Below, one piece after another: positions 1 to 6,345 of a stretch of 8,487 nt of DNA (positions are counted from its first letter, which is position 1; each line of letters starts with the position of its first letter). The notes under the pieces were generated by a model. It was not told the DNA's origin, did not search any database, and saw only the letters and a program-made list of their open reading frames with translations. Origin of the DNA: Rudaea sp. (GTDB lineage Bacteria > Pseudomonadota > Gammaproteobacteria > Xanthomonadales > Rhodanobacteraceae); contig JAICYA010000066.1 of NCBI GenBank assembly GCA_025934455.1, positions 1-8,487 on the forward strand, given 5' to 3'. The translations under genes and the position numbers were made by a program.

Positions 1-49
1 CGCGTAGCGCCCCAATCATGTGCGGATTGACAGGATGGTTGATCCGCGC

Positions 50-964
50 ATGAACGCCTCGCCGCAATCCGCCAAACCCGATTCCATCAAATCCACGCAT
101 GTCTTCGAAGCCGGTCAGGCCAACTTCGAAAGCGAGGTGCTGCAGGCTTCGCTGACCACACCGGTGCTCGTGGATTTCTGGGCGACCTGGTGCGGGCCGT
201 GCAAGACGCTCGGGCCGATCCTGGAAAAACTCGCCGGCGAATACGGCGGCGCGTTCAAGCTCGCCAAGATTGACTGCGACAAGGAACAGCAACTGGCGGG
301 CATGTTCGGCGTGCGCAGCATCCCGGCCGTGGTGCTGATCCGTGATGGACAAATCCTCGACGGCTTCGCCGGCGCGCTGCCGGAATCGCAGGTGCGCGAA
401 TTCCTCTCCAAGCACCAGATCGCGCCAGCGACGAAGATCGAAACGCCGGCTGCGCAGAATATCGCGGAAGAAAATCCCCACGTGCCGCGCGAAACCCCGC
501 ACGCCGCGATCACGCGTTTGCGCGAAGCGGTCGAGGCGGAGCCCGACAAGCCTGAGCTGAAGCTGGAACTCGCGCTGGCGCAGGCGCGCGCGGGCGAGAT
601 CAACGCGGCGAAGAGCGCGCTGGAATCATTGCCACCGCAACTCGAAACCGACGATCGCGCCAAAGCTTTGCGGGCATACGTTGAACTTGCACAGGCGCTC
701 GCCGGCACGAGTGCTTCCGGCGAATTGATGGCCCGCATCGAGAACAATCCGAAGGATTTCGCCGCACGCGATGCGCTGGGCGTTCGCCTGTTGCTGGGCG
801 GCGATCCGGCCGAAGCGATGGAGCAATTCCTCGCCATCCTGCAAGCCGATCGCACCTGGAACGAGGGCTTGGCGCGCAAACGCCTGCTGGACGCCTTCCG
901 CATCGTCGACGACGATGCATTGGTAGCGGCCACACGGCGGAAGATGTCTTCGTTGCTGTTCTGA
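50..964 (+). CDS. cnoX: Thioredoxin-fold/TPR chaperedoxin, CnoX (YbbN) family
   Basis: Cytoplasmic redox chaperone: family members hold unfolding proteins during oxidative stress and protect their cysteines. Numbered from the ATG at 50 (304 aa; E. coli CnoX is a little under 300). Residues ~17-122 form a thioredoxin fold with VDFWATWCGPCK (C48, C51), the DC of KIDCDK (C76) and the cis-Pro in RSIP (P92). Residues ~150-304 are helical TPR-like repeats ending in a short hydrophobic tail, as in YbbN. From memory, E. coli CnoX has SQHC in place of CGPC, so it lacks reductase activity, while the Caulobacter protein keeps WCGPC; this one should therefore have true thioredoxin activity. The start is uncertain: in-frame GTG at 20 and ATG at 35 also exist, and none has a strong ribosome binding site. 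AGGATG at 32-37 is 12 bases before ATG 50. Family assignment is confident; the start is not. Confidence 0.87.
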   Translation: MNASPQSAKPDSIKSTHVFEAGQANFESEVLQASLTTPVLVDFWATWCGPCKTLGPILEKLAGEYGGAFKLAKIDCDKEQQLAGMFGVRSIPAVVLIRDGQILDGFAGALPESQVREFLSKHQIAPATKIETPAAQNIAEENPHVPRETPHAAITRLREAVEAEPDKPELKLELALAQARAGEINAAKSALESLPPQLETDDRAKALRAYVELAQALAGTSASGELMARIENNPKDFAARDALGVRLLLGGDPAEAMEQFLAILQADRTWNEGLARKRLLDAFRIVDDDALVAATRRKMSSLLF

Positions 965-968
965 GGAT

Positions 969-974
969 TAGAAT
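969..974 (+). promoter_or_regulatory. Possible -10 element of the 122-aa membrane protein gene
   Basis: TAGAAT matches the sigma-70 -10 consensus at 5 of 6 positions. It lies 28 bases before the start codon of the next gene, and the same TAGAATC string recurs 31 bases before the kinase start. No convincing -35 hexamer lies at the right distance, so this is a weak call. If real, the leader would be about 22 bases and the gene need not depend on cnoX read-through. Confidence 0.3.
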
Positions 975-1002
975 CCGGCATCCCCTGCAAGGTGCCGGCC
1001 TA

Positions 1003-1371
1003 ATGTTCCACTACGAACACAAGCACGAACCTCTGCTGCCCTGGCGGGTGTTCCTGCTGCGGCGGGTCGCCAAATCGCTGGCGCTTGGGCTCGGCGTGAT
1101 CGCGGCTTCCCTGCTGGCCGGAATGCTTGGCTATCGCATTGCCGAAGGCATGGGCTGGCTGGACGCCTTCCTCAACTCGGCCATGCTGCTGGGCGGCATG
1201 GGTCCGGTGGATGCCCTGCACACAAGCGGGGGCAAGGCTTTCGCGGGGATTTATGCCCTCTACAGCGGGTTGATCGTCATCTTTGTGGCTGGCCTGCTAT
1301 TCGCGCCGTTTGCACATCGTTTGTTGCATCGTTTCCACTTGGAAACCGGCCGGCAAAACGATGATTCTTAA
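1003..1371 (+). CDS. Small two-helix membrane protein with ion-channel-like layout
   Basis: 122-aa inner-membrane protein of unknown function. AAGGTG at 989-994 sits 8 bases before the ATG. The layout is: a charged N-terminus with HYEHKHE (residues 3-9), TM1 ~22-43, a short amphipathic stretch ~52-62 followed by LLGGMGP (62-68), a polar loop, TM2 ~79-102, then a His/Arg-rich tail (HRLLHRFH, 105-112). Helix, pore-loop-like segment, helix is the arrangement of one-pore (KcsA-like) channels, but GGMGP replaces the TVGYGD-type potassium filter, so K+ selectivity cannot be claimed. I recall similar uncharacterised proteins in other proteobacteria. It lies 38 bases after cnoX and ~105 bases before the kinase, same strand. 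The gene is probably real; the function is unassigned. Confidence 0.8.
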   Translation: MFHYEHKHEPLLPWRVFLLRRVAKSLALGLGVIAASLLAGMLGYRIAEGMGWLDAFLNSAMLLGGMGPVDALHTSGGKAFAGIYALYSGLIVIFVAGLLFAPFAHRLLHRFHLETGRQNDDS

Positions 1372-1438
1372 CGAGACGCTCCGCACGGCCCAGCAACGGA
1401 AGAACGGGGTAGGCTCGCCGCCGGGCCGTACGGTGTCC

Positions 1439-1444
1439 TAGAAT
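1439..1444 (+). promoter_or_regulatory. Possible -10 element of the kinase gene
   Basis: TAGAAT (5 of 6 to consensus) lies 31 bases before the ATG at 1476, and AAGGGGG at 1457-1463 could be the ribosome binding site. The -35 region is not recognisable. The 104-base gap also holds the palindrome CCGTACGG (1426-1433) and a 7-base inverted repeat, ACGGCCC (1385-1391) with GGGCCGT (1423-1429). These could be an operator or a weak hairpin; neither has a T tract, so I do not call a terminator here. Confidence 0.3.
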
Positions 1445-1475
1445 CGATACTCGCCCAAGGGGGTTGTCCCGCGCC

Positions 1476-3854
1476 ATGGGTTTGTCAGCGCCTGTCGTCG
1501 AATTCGAAGTACCCGGTCATCGTCTGGTGCGCCCGCTTGGGCGCGGCGGCATGGCGACCGTGTACCTGGCGATCCAGTCGTCGCTGGGCCGGCCGGTCGC
1601 GGTCAAGATCCTGCAGGCGGCCACCGACGAGACGATCACCCGCTTCGAGCAGGAGGCGCGGACCATCGCGCGCCTGCAGCATCCGCACATCGTGGCGATC
1701 TACGAGGTTGGCCGCACCTCGGATGAGCAGCTGTATTACACGATGCCGTACCTGCCCAACGGCGATCTATCCAAGATTGACCTGCGCGATACGCCGTCGC
1801 GCATCGCCGCGGTGATGCGCGCGCTCGCGGGCGCGCTGGGCCACGCGCACAAGCAAGGCATCGTGCATCGCGACGTCAAGCCGGAAAACGTGCTGTTCGA
1901 TCAGCATCGCCGCGCACTGCTGACCGACTTCGGCATCGCGCGCGCCAGCGACAGCCTGCGCGTCACGCGCGAAGGCGCGACGATGGGTTCGTCCGGTTAC
2001 ATGAGCCCCGAACAGGCGCGCGGCCAGGACATAGACGGGCGATCCGATCTCTACAGTCTGGGCGTGGTCTGCTACGAATTGCTGACCGGCGACTTGCCAT
2101 TCCGCGGTGCGGACGCGCTATCCACCGCGATTGCGCACATCGAGCAGCCCGTGCCGAGACTGCCGCCCTTGAAGCGTGCCTGGCAGCCGTTCGTGGACAA
2201 GGCACTGGCAAAGTCGCCGGAAGCCCGCTTCCAGAATGCCGAAGAAATGATCGCCGCACTGGATGCCGTGGATGGTCGCCACACCACGCCGCGGCCTGTG
2301 GTGCCGACGCCGCCGCACCGTCCCGCGTTCCAATGGCCGAAGATCACCCTGCCGCGATTGCGGATGCCACGCGTGCAGTTGCCGCGCATCCCGCTACCGC
2401 ATATCCAGATGCCGCGCGTTCATCTCCCGGCGTCGCGCATCGTGCGCCGCTATGGGCCGGCATTGCTGATGCTGCTCGCCCTGATCGCGGTCAGCGCCGC
2501 CGCGCTGAGCTGGCGCTCGCACGCGCATCGCGTCTCCCCGCCCTCGCCCGCCAAGGCGACGCAAACGCCTGCCACCGACAATCTCGCGGCCACGGCCATC
2601 GCAGCCGCCGTCCCTGCGCCGGCTACCAGCTCAGACACGGCGCATCCGGTCATTGCCGTCCCGGTCGAAGACAGCAGCGTGGACGCCGCGCAAGCCGCGC
2701 GCGTCACGGTGCTGCTGGCGCAGGCCAACGCGTCGTTCGCGGAGGGCCGCCTGACCGTGCCGAAGCAAAACAGTGCGGCAGCGCATTATCAGGCCGTGCT
2801 GAAGCTGGAACCCGAAAACCGCAGCGCGCGCGCAGGCATCGGCAAAGTCGTGACTGCACTTCAGGACGACGCGCTCAAGGCCTGGCGGCGCAACAACGCC
2901 GATCAGGTGCTACCGCTGGTGGAGAAGCTCGACACCCTGTCGTCTTCGGCGGATCCCGACACGCAAAAATCCTGGCATGAGGCGCGGACGCAACTCGCGC
3001 ATGCAGTGGGAAATTCCATCGCGAGCGCTGCGACATCGCACGACGCGAAACAGGTAGCGACATTGCGTCCTCTGGCGGACAGTTTGCCGGCGATATATCC
3101 GGCGGGATTCGACGTCAAGTTGTTGAACGATGCGCCACCCGCTCCGCCTGCCCTGCACGCCGGTTCCGCACTGCGGGACGACGGCGGCCCGGCTCTGGTG
3201 TACGTGCCTGCGGATGGCAAGGCGGATGCATTCGCGATTGCCCGCACCGACGTGACCCGCGGCGAATATGCGCAATTCGCGCGCGACACGCATCGCCCGG
3301 CGGCGTCCTGCATGGAAGCCTTCCATCCGTTTTCTCGCCTGCGCGGATTGAAATGGAATGATCCGGGTTTCGCGCAAACCGGCGATCATCCGGTGGTGTG
3401 CGTCAGCTGGAACGATGCGATGGCTTACGCGGCGTGGCTGTCGCGCCGCACCGGCCAGCCGTATCGTCTGCCGACCGACAGCGAGTGGTTGCGCGCCGCG
3501 CACGGCGCCTCCAGCGGGAATCCCTGCGCGCGCGGCAACGTGGATGACTCAAGCCGCCAGAGCAAACTCGACAACGATCGCTGGCCCTGCAGCGACGGCG
3601 CCGCGCAGACCGCGCCGGTGGGCCGCTACGCCGCCAGCGGCGTCGGCGCCTACGACATGTACGGCAACGTCAGTCAGTGGTTGAGCGGAGGTTCTTCCGG
3701 GGATCGTGCATTCCGTGGATTGTCCTGGCGCGACGGCAGCCACCAGACCGCGCTGGGGCGCCGTGGCAGCGCCGATTCCGATATCGGCTACACCAGCATC
3801 GGCTTCCGCGTCGTGCGTGTGATCGACGACGCTCATCCGGCGCCGAATGGTTGA
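1476..3854 (+). CDS. Transmembrane Hanks-type Ser/Thr protein kinase with C-terminal FGE-sulfatase-like domain
   Basis: Receptor-like kinase, 792 aa from the ATG at 1476. A TTG at 1464 is in frame but abuts the purine-rich AAGGGGG, so it is unlikely as the start. Kinase domain ~15-266: glycine loop LGRGGMATVY (21-30), VAVK lysine K44, helix-C E60, HRDVKPEN (131-138), DFG (151-153), GSSGYMSPEQ (171-180). All catalytic residues are present, so it should be active. A Pro-rich linker, a pentapeptide repeat (289-318), RIVRRYG and one TM helix (~327-346) follow, placing the rest in the periplasm. Residues ~405-540 are mostly helical and TPR-like. Residues ~572-784 match the FGE-sulfatase fold (VSWNDAMAYAAWL, RLPTDSEW, GAYDMYGNVSQW, GFRVVR), but the region after FRGLSW has no cysteines. 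It is therefore probably a ligand-binding sensor, not a formylglycine synthase. C612/C642 and C684/C705 could form disulfides. Kinase-FGE fusions are known; the ligand and substrates are not. Confidence 0.92.
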   Translation: MGLSAPVVEFEVPGHRLVRPLGRGGMATVYLAIQSSLGRPVAVKILQAATDETITRFEQEARTIARLQHPHIVAIYEVGRTSDEQLYYTMPYLPNGDLSKIDLRDTPSRIAAVMRALAGALGHAHKQGIVHRDVKPENVLFDQHRRALLTDFGIARASDSLRVTREGATMGSSGYMSPEQARGQDIDGRSDLYSLGVVCYELLTGDLPFRGADALSTAIAHIEQPVPRLPPLKRAWQPFVDKALAKSPEARFQNAEEMIAALDAVDGRHTTPRPVVPTPPHRPAFQWPKITLPRLRMPRVQLPRIPLPHIQMPRVHLPASRIVRRYGPALLMLLALIAVSAAALSWRSHAHRVSPPSPAKATQTPATDNLAATAIAAAVPAPATSSDTAHPVIAVPVEDSSVDAAQAARVTVLLAQANASFAEGRLTVPKQNSAAAHYQAVLKLEPENRSARAGIGKVVTALQDDALKAWRRNNADQVLPLVEKLDTLSSSADPDTQKSWHEARTQLAHAVGNSIASAATSHDAKQVATLRPLADSLPAIYPAGFDVKLLNDAPPAPPALHAGSALRDDGGPALVYVPADGKADAFAIARTDVTRGEYAQFARDTHRPAASCMEAFHPFSRLRGLKWNDPGFAQTGDHPVVCVSWNDAMAYAAWLSRRTGQPYRLPTDSEWLRAAHGASSGNPCARGNVDDSSRQSKLDNDRWPCSDGAAQTAPVGRYAASGVGAYDMYGNVSQWLSGGSSGDRAFRGLSWRDGSHQTALGRRGSADSDIGYTSIGFRVVRVIDDAHPAPNG
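2340..2429 (+). repeat. Coding repeat: six pentapeptides, period 15 bases, in the kinase juxtamembrane region
   Basis: Six five-residue units encode KITLP, RLRMP, RVQLP, RIPLP, HIQMP, RVHLP, i.e. a basic residue, a hydrophobic residue, any residue, Leu/Met, Pro. The units are recognisable in protein but differ in codons (ctg/ttg/cta/ctc Leu, several Pro and Arg codons), so this is an old or selected repeat, not a fresh DNA slippage array. It lies on the cytoplasmic side just before the membrane helix. An extended Pro-rich, positively charged spacer that could touch lipid head groups is an inference. Confidence 0.8.
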
Positions 3855-3902
3855 AGCTCTTTTCCCGGCGTGGAGCAACCGCCGAACATGACTTGTGACT
3901 TA

Positions 3903-3930
3903 TGGACAGCGCGGCCGCGCGCGGCATACT
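3903..3930 (+). promoter_or_regulatory. Candidate sigma-70 promoter of the S10 peptidase gene
   Basis: TGGACA (3903-3908; 5 of 6 to TTGACA) and CATACT (3925-3930; 4 of 6 to TATAAT) are separated by 16 bases. They lie in the 110-base gap after the kinase and place a start about 27 bases before the peptidase ATG. The spacer contains a GC-only GCGGCCGCGCGC run, which is not typical of a strong promoter. Moderate to low confidence. Confidence 0.38.
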
Positions 3931-3964
3931 CGCGGGGTTCCTTTGCCGCAAAGGTGGTCATTCC

Positions 3965-5599
3965 ATGAAACCGTTCCGAGTCCGCATCGTCCTGGGCGCG
4001 TTGCTGCTGTGCAGCCTGCCGGCGTTTGCCGCCGACCAACCCAAGTCCGACAGTACCGACAAGTCGGCAAGCAGCCAGAGCGACAACGACGCCAATGCGG
4101 CGATGCAGAAATCGCAATCCTCCACGACGCAGGGCACGGTCAACGTGGAAGGTTCCAGCATCGCCTATGACGCGATCGCCGGAACCCTCGTGCTGGACGG
4201 CGACGGTCTGGATGAACACACCCCGCAGACCAGCATGTCCTATGTTGCCTACATCAAGCGCGGCGCGGATCCGGCCAAGCGGCCGATCACCTTTCTCTAC
4301 AACGGCGGCCCGGGCTCCTCGACCGTGTGGCTGCACATGGGCGCGTTCGGGCCCAAGCGCATCACCACCAACGACGACACCCACACGCCCGCCGCACCGT
4401 ATCAGCTGGTGAACAACGACTACAGCCTGCTGGATGCCAGCGACCTGGTGTTCATTGATGCGCCCGGCACCGGCTTCGGCCGCCTGCTGCCGCAAGGCGA
4501 CAGCAAGGAAGCGCGCGAGAAGAATTTCAAGGATCTTTCCAAGAAGATCTGGAGCGTGGATGGCGACGGCAAGATGTTCGCCAAGTTCATCACCACCTTC
4601 CTGTCGCAGCACGACCGCTGGAATTCACCGAAGTATCTGTTTGGCGAAAGCTACGGCACCACGCGTTCTGCGGTGCTCGCGGCCGATCTCGAAACCGAGG
4701 ACAACGTGGATCTCAATGGCGTGATCCTGCTGTCGCAGATTCTGAATTTCGCGACCAGCGTGGATGGTGCCGACAACAGCCCCGGCATCGACCTGCCTTA
4801 CGTTCTGGCGCTGCCGACTTATGCGGCCACGGCGTGGTACCACCACAAGCTGCCGAAGTACGAACACGGCAGCCTGAAGCCGCTGCTGCAGCAGGCCACG
4901 CAATTCGCCACCGGCGAATACGAGCAGGCGCTGCTGGCCGGTTCGACACTGAGCCCTGCGCGCGAAAAGCAGATTGCGCAGAAGCTCTCCGACTTCACCG
5001 GTTTGCCCGTGGATTACCTGGTGAAAGCCGACCTGCGCGTCACCGGCGGCATGTTCGAGCATGAGCTGCAGAATGACAGCGACATCACTACCGGCCGCCT
5101 GGATACGCGTTTCTCCGGCCCGAGCATGGATCCGCTGGGCAAGGAATCCGATTACGACCCGCAATCCGCTGCGATCAGCTCGGCGTATGTGTCGGCATTC
5201 AACAGCTACGTGCGCTCGACGCTGAAGTTCGGCCAGGACATGCATTACAACCCCGAAATCTACGGCCAGGGCTTCGACTGGGATTTCCGCCACAAGGCGC
5301 CGGGCCAGCATTTCGCGTTCCCGGGTTCGACCAACGTGCTGCCGGACCTTGCGGTCGCGATGAAATACAACCCGGATCTCAAGGTGATGGTCAACGGCGG
5401 TTTCTACGATCTTGCGACCCCGTACTACGCCGCGGTGTACGAGCAGGAGCATCTGCCGATCCCGCAGAGCCTGCGCCAGAACATCTCCTATGCGTTCTAC
5501 CCGTCGGGCCACATGGTTTACGCGCACACGCCATCGCTCAAGGCGCTGCACGACAACGTGGCGAAATTCATCGAAAGCACCGATAACCAGCAACACTGA
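3965..5599 (+). CDS. Secreted S10 family serine carboxypeptidase-like peptidase
   Basis: Exported peptidase of the alpha/beta-hydrolase clan, expected to remove C-terminal residues from peptides; 544 aa. The start is ATG 3965, with AAGGTGG (3951-3957) 7 bases upstream, and it begins with a classic signal peptide: MKPFRVR, hydrophobic core, cleavage after AFA (residue 22). A frame open from 3902 would bury the signal and is not preferred. After a Ser/Asp/Gln-rich linker (~23-57) the catalytic domain shows YNGGPGSS (112-119, oxyanion hole), FGESYG with nucleophile S229, NGGFYDLATP with D482, and PSGHMVYAH with H516. The triad is complete, so it should be active in the periplasm or outside. The LLLC in the signal is not a good lipobox (Leu before Cys), so it is probably not a lipoprotein. 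It appears monocistronic, with its own promoter candidate and a strong terminator. The peptide substrate is unknown. Confidence 0.93.
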   Translation: MKPFRVRIVLGALLLCSLPAFAADQPKSDSTDKSASSQSDNDANAAMQKSQSSTTQGTVNVEGSSIAYDAIAGTLVLDGDGLDEHTPQTSMSYVAYIKRGADPAKRPITFLYNGGPGSSTVWLHMGAFGPKRITTNDDTHTPAAPYQLVNNDYSLLDASDLVFIDAPGTGFGRLLPQGDSKEAREKNFKDLSKKIWSVDGDGKMFAKFITTFLSQHDRWNSPKYLFGESYGTTRSAVLAADLETEDNVDLNGVILLSQILNFATSVDGADNSPGIDLPYVLALPTYAATAWYHHKLPKYEHGSLKPLLQQATQFATGEYEQALLAGSTLSPAREKQIAQKLSDFTGLPVDYLVKADLRVTGGMFEHELQNDSDITTGRLDTRFSGPSMDPLGKESDYDPQSAAISSAYVSAFNSYVRSTLKFGQDMHYNPEIYGQGFDWDFRHKAPGQHFAFPGSTNVLPDLAVAMKYNPDLKVMVNGGFYDLATPYYAAVYEQEHLPIPQSLRQNISYAFYPSGHMVYAHTPSLKALHDNVAKFIESTDNQQH

Positions 5600-5621
5600 G
5601 CTTCAGCGAGGGTTGCACCCC

Positions 5622-5653
5622 AGCCGGCGCGATGCGAATCGCGCCGGCTTTTT
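5622..5653 (+). terminator. Intrinsic terminator of the S10 peptidase gene
   Basis: Perfect 12-base-pair stem, AGCCGGCGCGAT (5622-5633) with ATCGCGCCGGCT (5638-5649), closed by the tetraloop GCGA and followed directly by TTTTT. It begins 22 bases after the peptidase stop. On the minus strand the hairpin has no T tract, so it is expected to act only on + strand transcripts. It stops read-through into the convergent gene that ends at 5668. Confidence 0.93.
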
Positions 5654-5667
5654 CCTGGCCCCTGGAA

Positions 5668-6345
5668 TCACCCGCGCTCGAAATGCGCGATTTCGTCGAG
5701 CTGCCCCAGCGCGGCGGTCAATCCCTGACCCGCAATCTCGTCCGCCAATTTGCCGATCACCGGCGAGCGCGACAGCTGCTCGCGATAGCGGCGCGCGACG
5801 AAGATCAATGCAGCCGCCAGCATCAGTCCGAACAGCGCGTTCCAGACCAGCCACGCCGCATCCAGTGCGCGATAGCTTGCGTAACCACCGATGCATTGCA
5901 GGACGAAGGCAAGGAACACCGGCCACAGCGGCAAGCCGAGCAACAGGTCGCATTGGGTCATGCGGATGCGCAAGGCGCGCGTTGCGGAGAGCCGACGTTG
6001 GATGGCGACGACCGGCCCGGCGTAATCGATGCCGCCGATCAATGCGAACTGACGGATGCTGATGGCAATCGCCGCCGCGGCGAGCAGCAGCAGCAGCAAC
6101 GACGGAATCGCGCCACCCGGCGCAGGGCCGATGAGAGCGAAATTCCTCGCCAGAAAGAGTCCGGCAATCCATATCATCGCCAGGCCAAAGCCGAATTCGA
6201 TGGCCGGCAGCCACAACCAGCGCCTCAGGGTCGAGCGCGCCTTGTCCAACCGCCATTCGCGTTGGAGGCTCAGGGTGCGCGCATCGCCGCGTTCGATGCG
6301 ATCGCTCAGTTCGCGCCATGCCAATTTCATTTCATGGAGTTCCAT
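5668..6345 (-). CDS. Four-helix membrane protein paired with the ECF sigma factor; possible regulator
   Basis: 225-aa integral membrane protein of unknown function. Two ATGs compete: 6351 is only 1 base from the AAGGAG at 6358-6353, while 6345 is 7 bases away, so I chose 6345. A cytoplasmic N-terminal part (~1-43; MELHEMKLAWRELSDRIERG, charged and helical) precedes TM ~44-66, ~76-98, ~131-153 and ~163-184, with a soluble tail ending in LDEIAHFERG. The start overlaps the last codons of the sigma factor by 14 bases, implying translational coupling. A membrane protein encoded right after an ECF sigma factor is often its anti-sigma factor, and the N-terminal helical segment could be the sigma-binding part. 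No zinc-binding anti-sigma motif (HxxxCxxC) is present, so this is inference from position only. Confidence 0.82.
   Translation of the reverse strand: MELHEMKLAWRELSDRIERGDARTLSLQREWRLDKARSTLRRWLWLPAIEFGFGLAMIWIAGLFLARNFALIGPAPGGAIPSLLLLLLAAAAIAISIRQFALIGGIDYAGPVVAIQRRLSATRALRIRMTQCDLLLGLPLWPVFLAFVLQCIGGYASYRALDAAWLVWNALFGLMLAAALIFVARRYREQLSRSPVIGKLADEIAGQGLTAALGQLDEIAHFERG
6083..6097. repeat. Short AGC trinucleotide run, five copies
   Basis: Five uninterrupted AGC units inside the membrane-protein gene, read on the minus strand as part of a leucine run (SLLLLLLAAAA) in the second transmembrane helix. Length change by slippage would add or remove single leucines without a frameshift. Probably just biased codon choice (CTG) for leucine. 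Confidence 0.6.

Noticed and set aside
27..32. Perfect TTGACA hexamer near the left edge as a -35 for cnoX
   Set aside because: A matching -10 would fall at about 50-55, inside the start of the gene, and the bases there (ATGAAC) do not match.
115..990. Open frame (291 codons) antisense to cnoX
   Set aside because: Low-complexity Ser/Ala/Arg translation covering a gene with clear thioredoxin and TPR domains; a codon-bias shadow.
2333..2980. Open frame (215 codons) overlapping the kinase linker on the same strand
   Set aside because: Ala/Arg/Gln-rich out-of-frame translation over the Pro-rich and repeat region; no start signal or domain.
1476..3854. Active formylglycine synthase/sulfatase-maturation role for the kinase C-terminus
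   Set aside because: No cysteine pair in the catalytic region and no sulfatase gene in the window.
3965..4033. S10 peptidase as a lipoprotein (LLLC in the signal peptide)
   Set aside because: The residue before Cys is Leu rather than Gly/Ala/Ser, and a good signal peptidase I site (AFA) follows.
3833..4612. Open frame (259 codons) antisense to the peptidase N-terminal half
   Set aside because: It crosses a gene boundary, has no domain or ribosome binding site, and is the shadow of the sense frame's codon bias.
4625..5596. Long open frame (323 codons) antisense to the S10 peptidase
   Set aside because: GC-rich coding sequence often leaves an open antisense frame. The translation is Arg/Val/His-rich with no recognisable motif, while the sense frame has a full catalytic triad and signal peptide.
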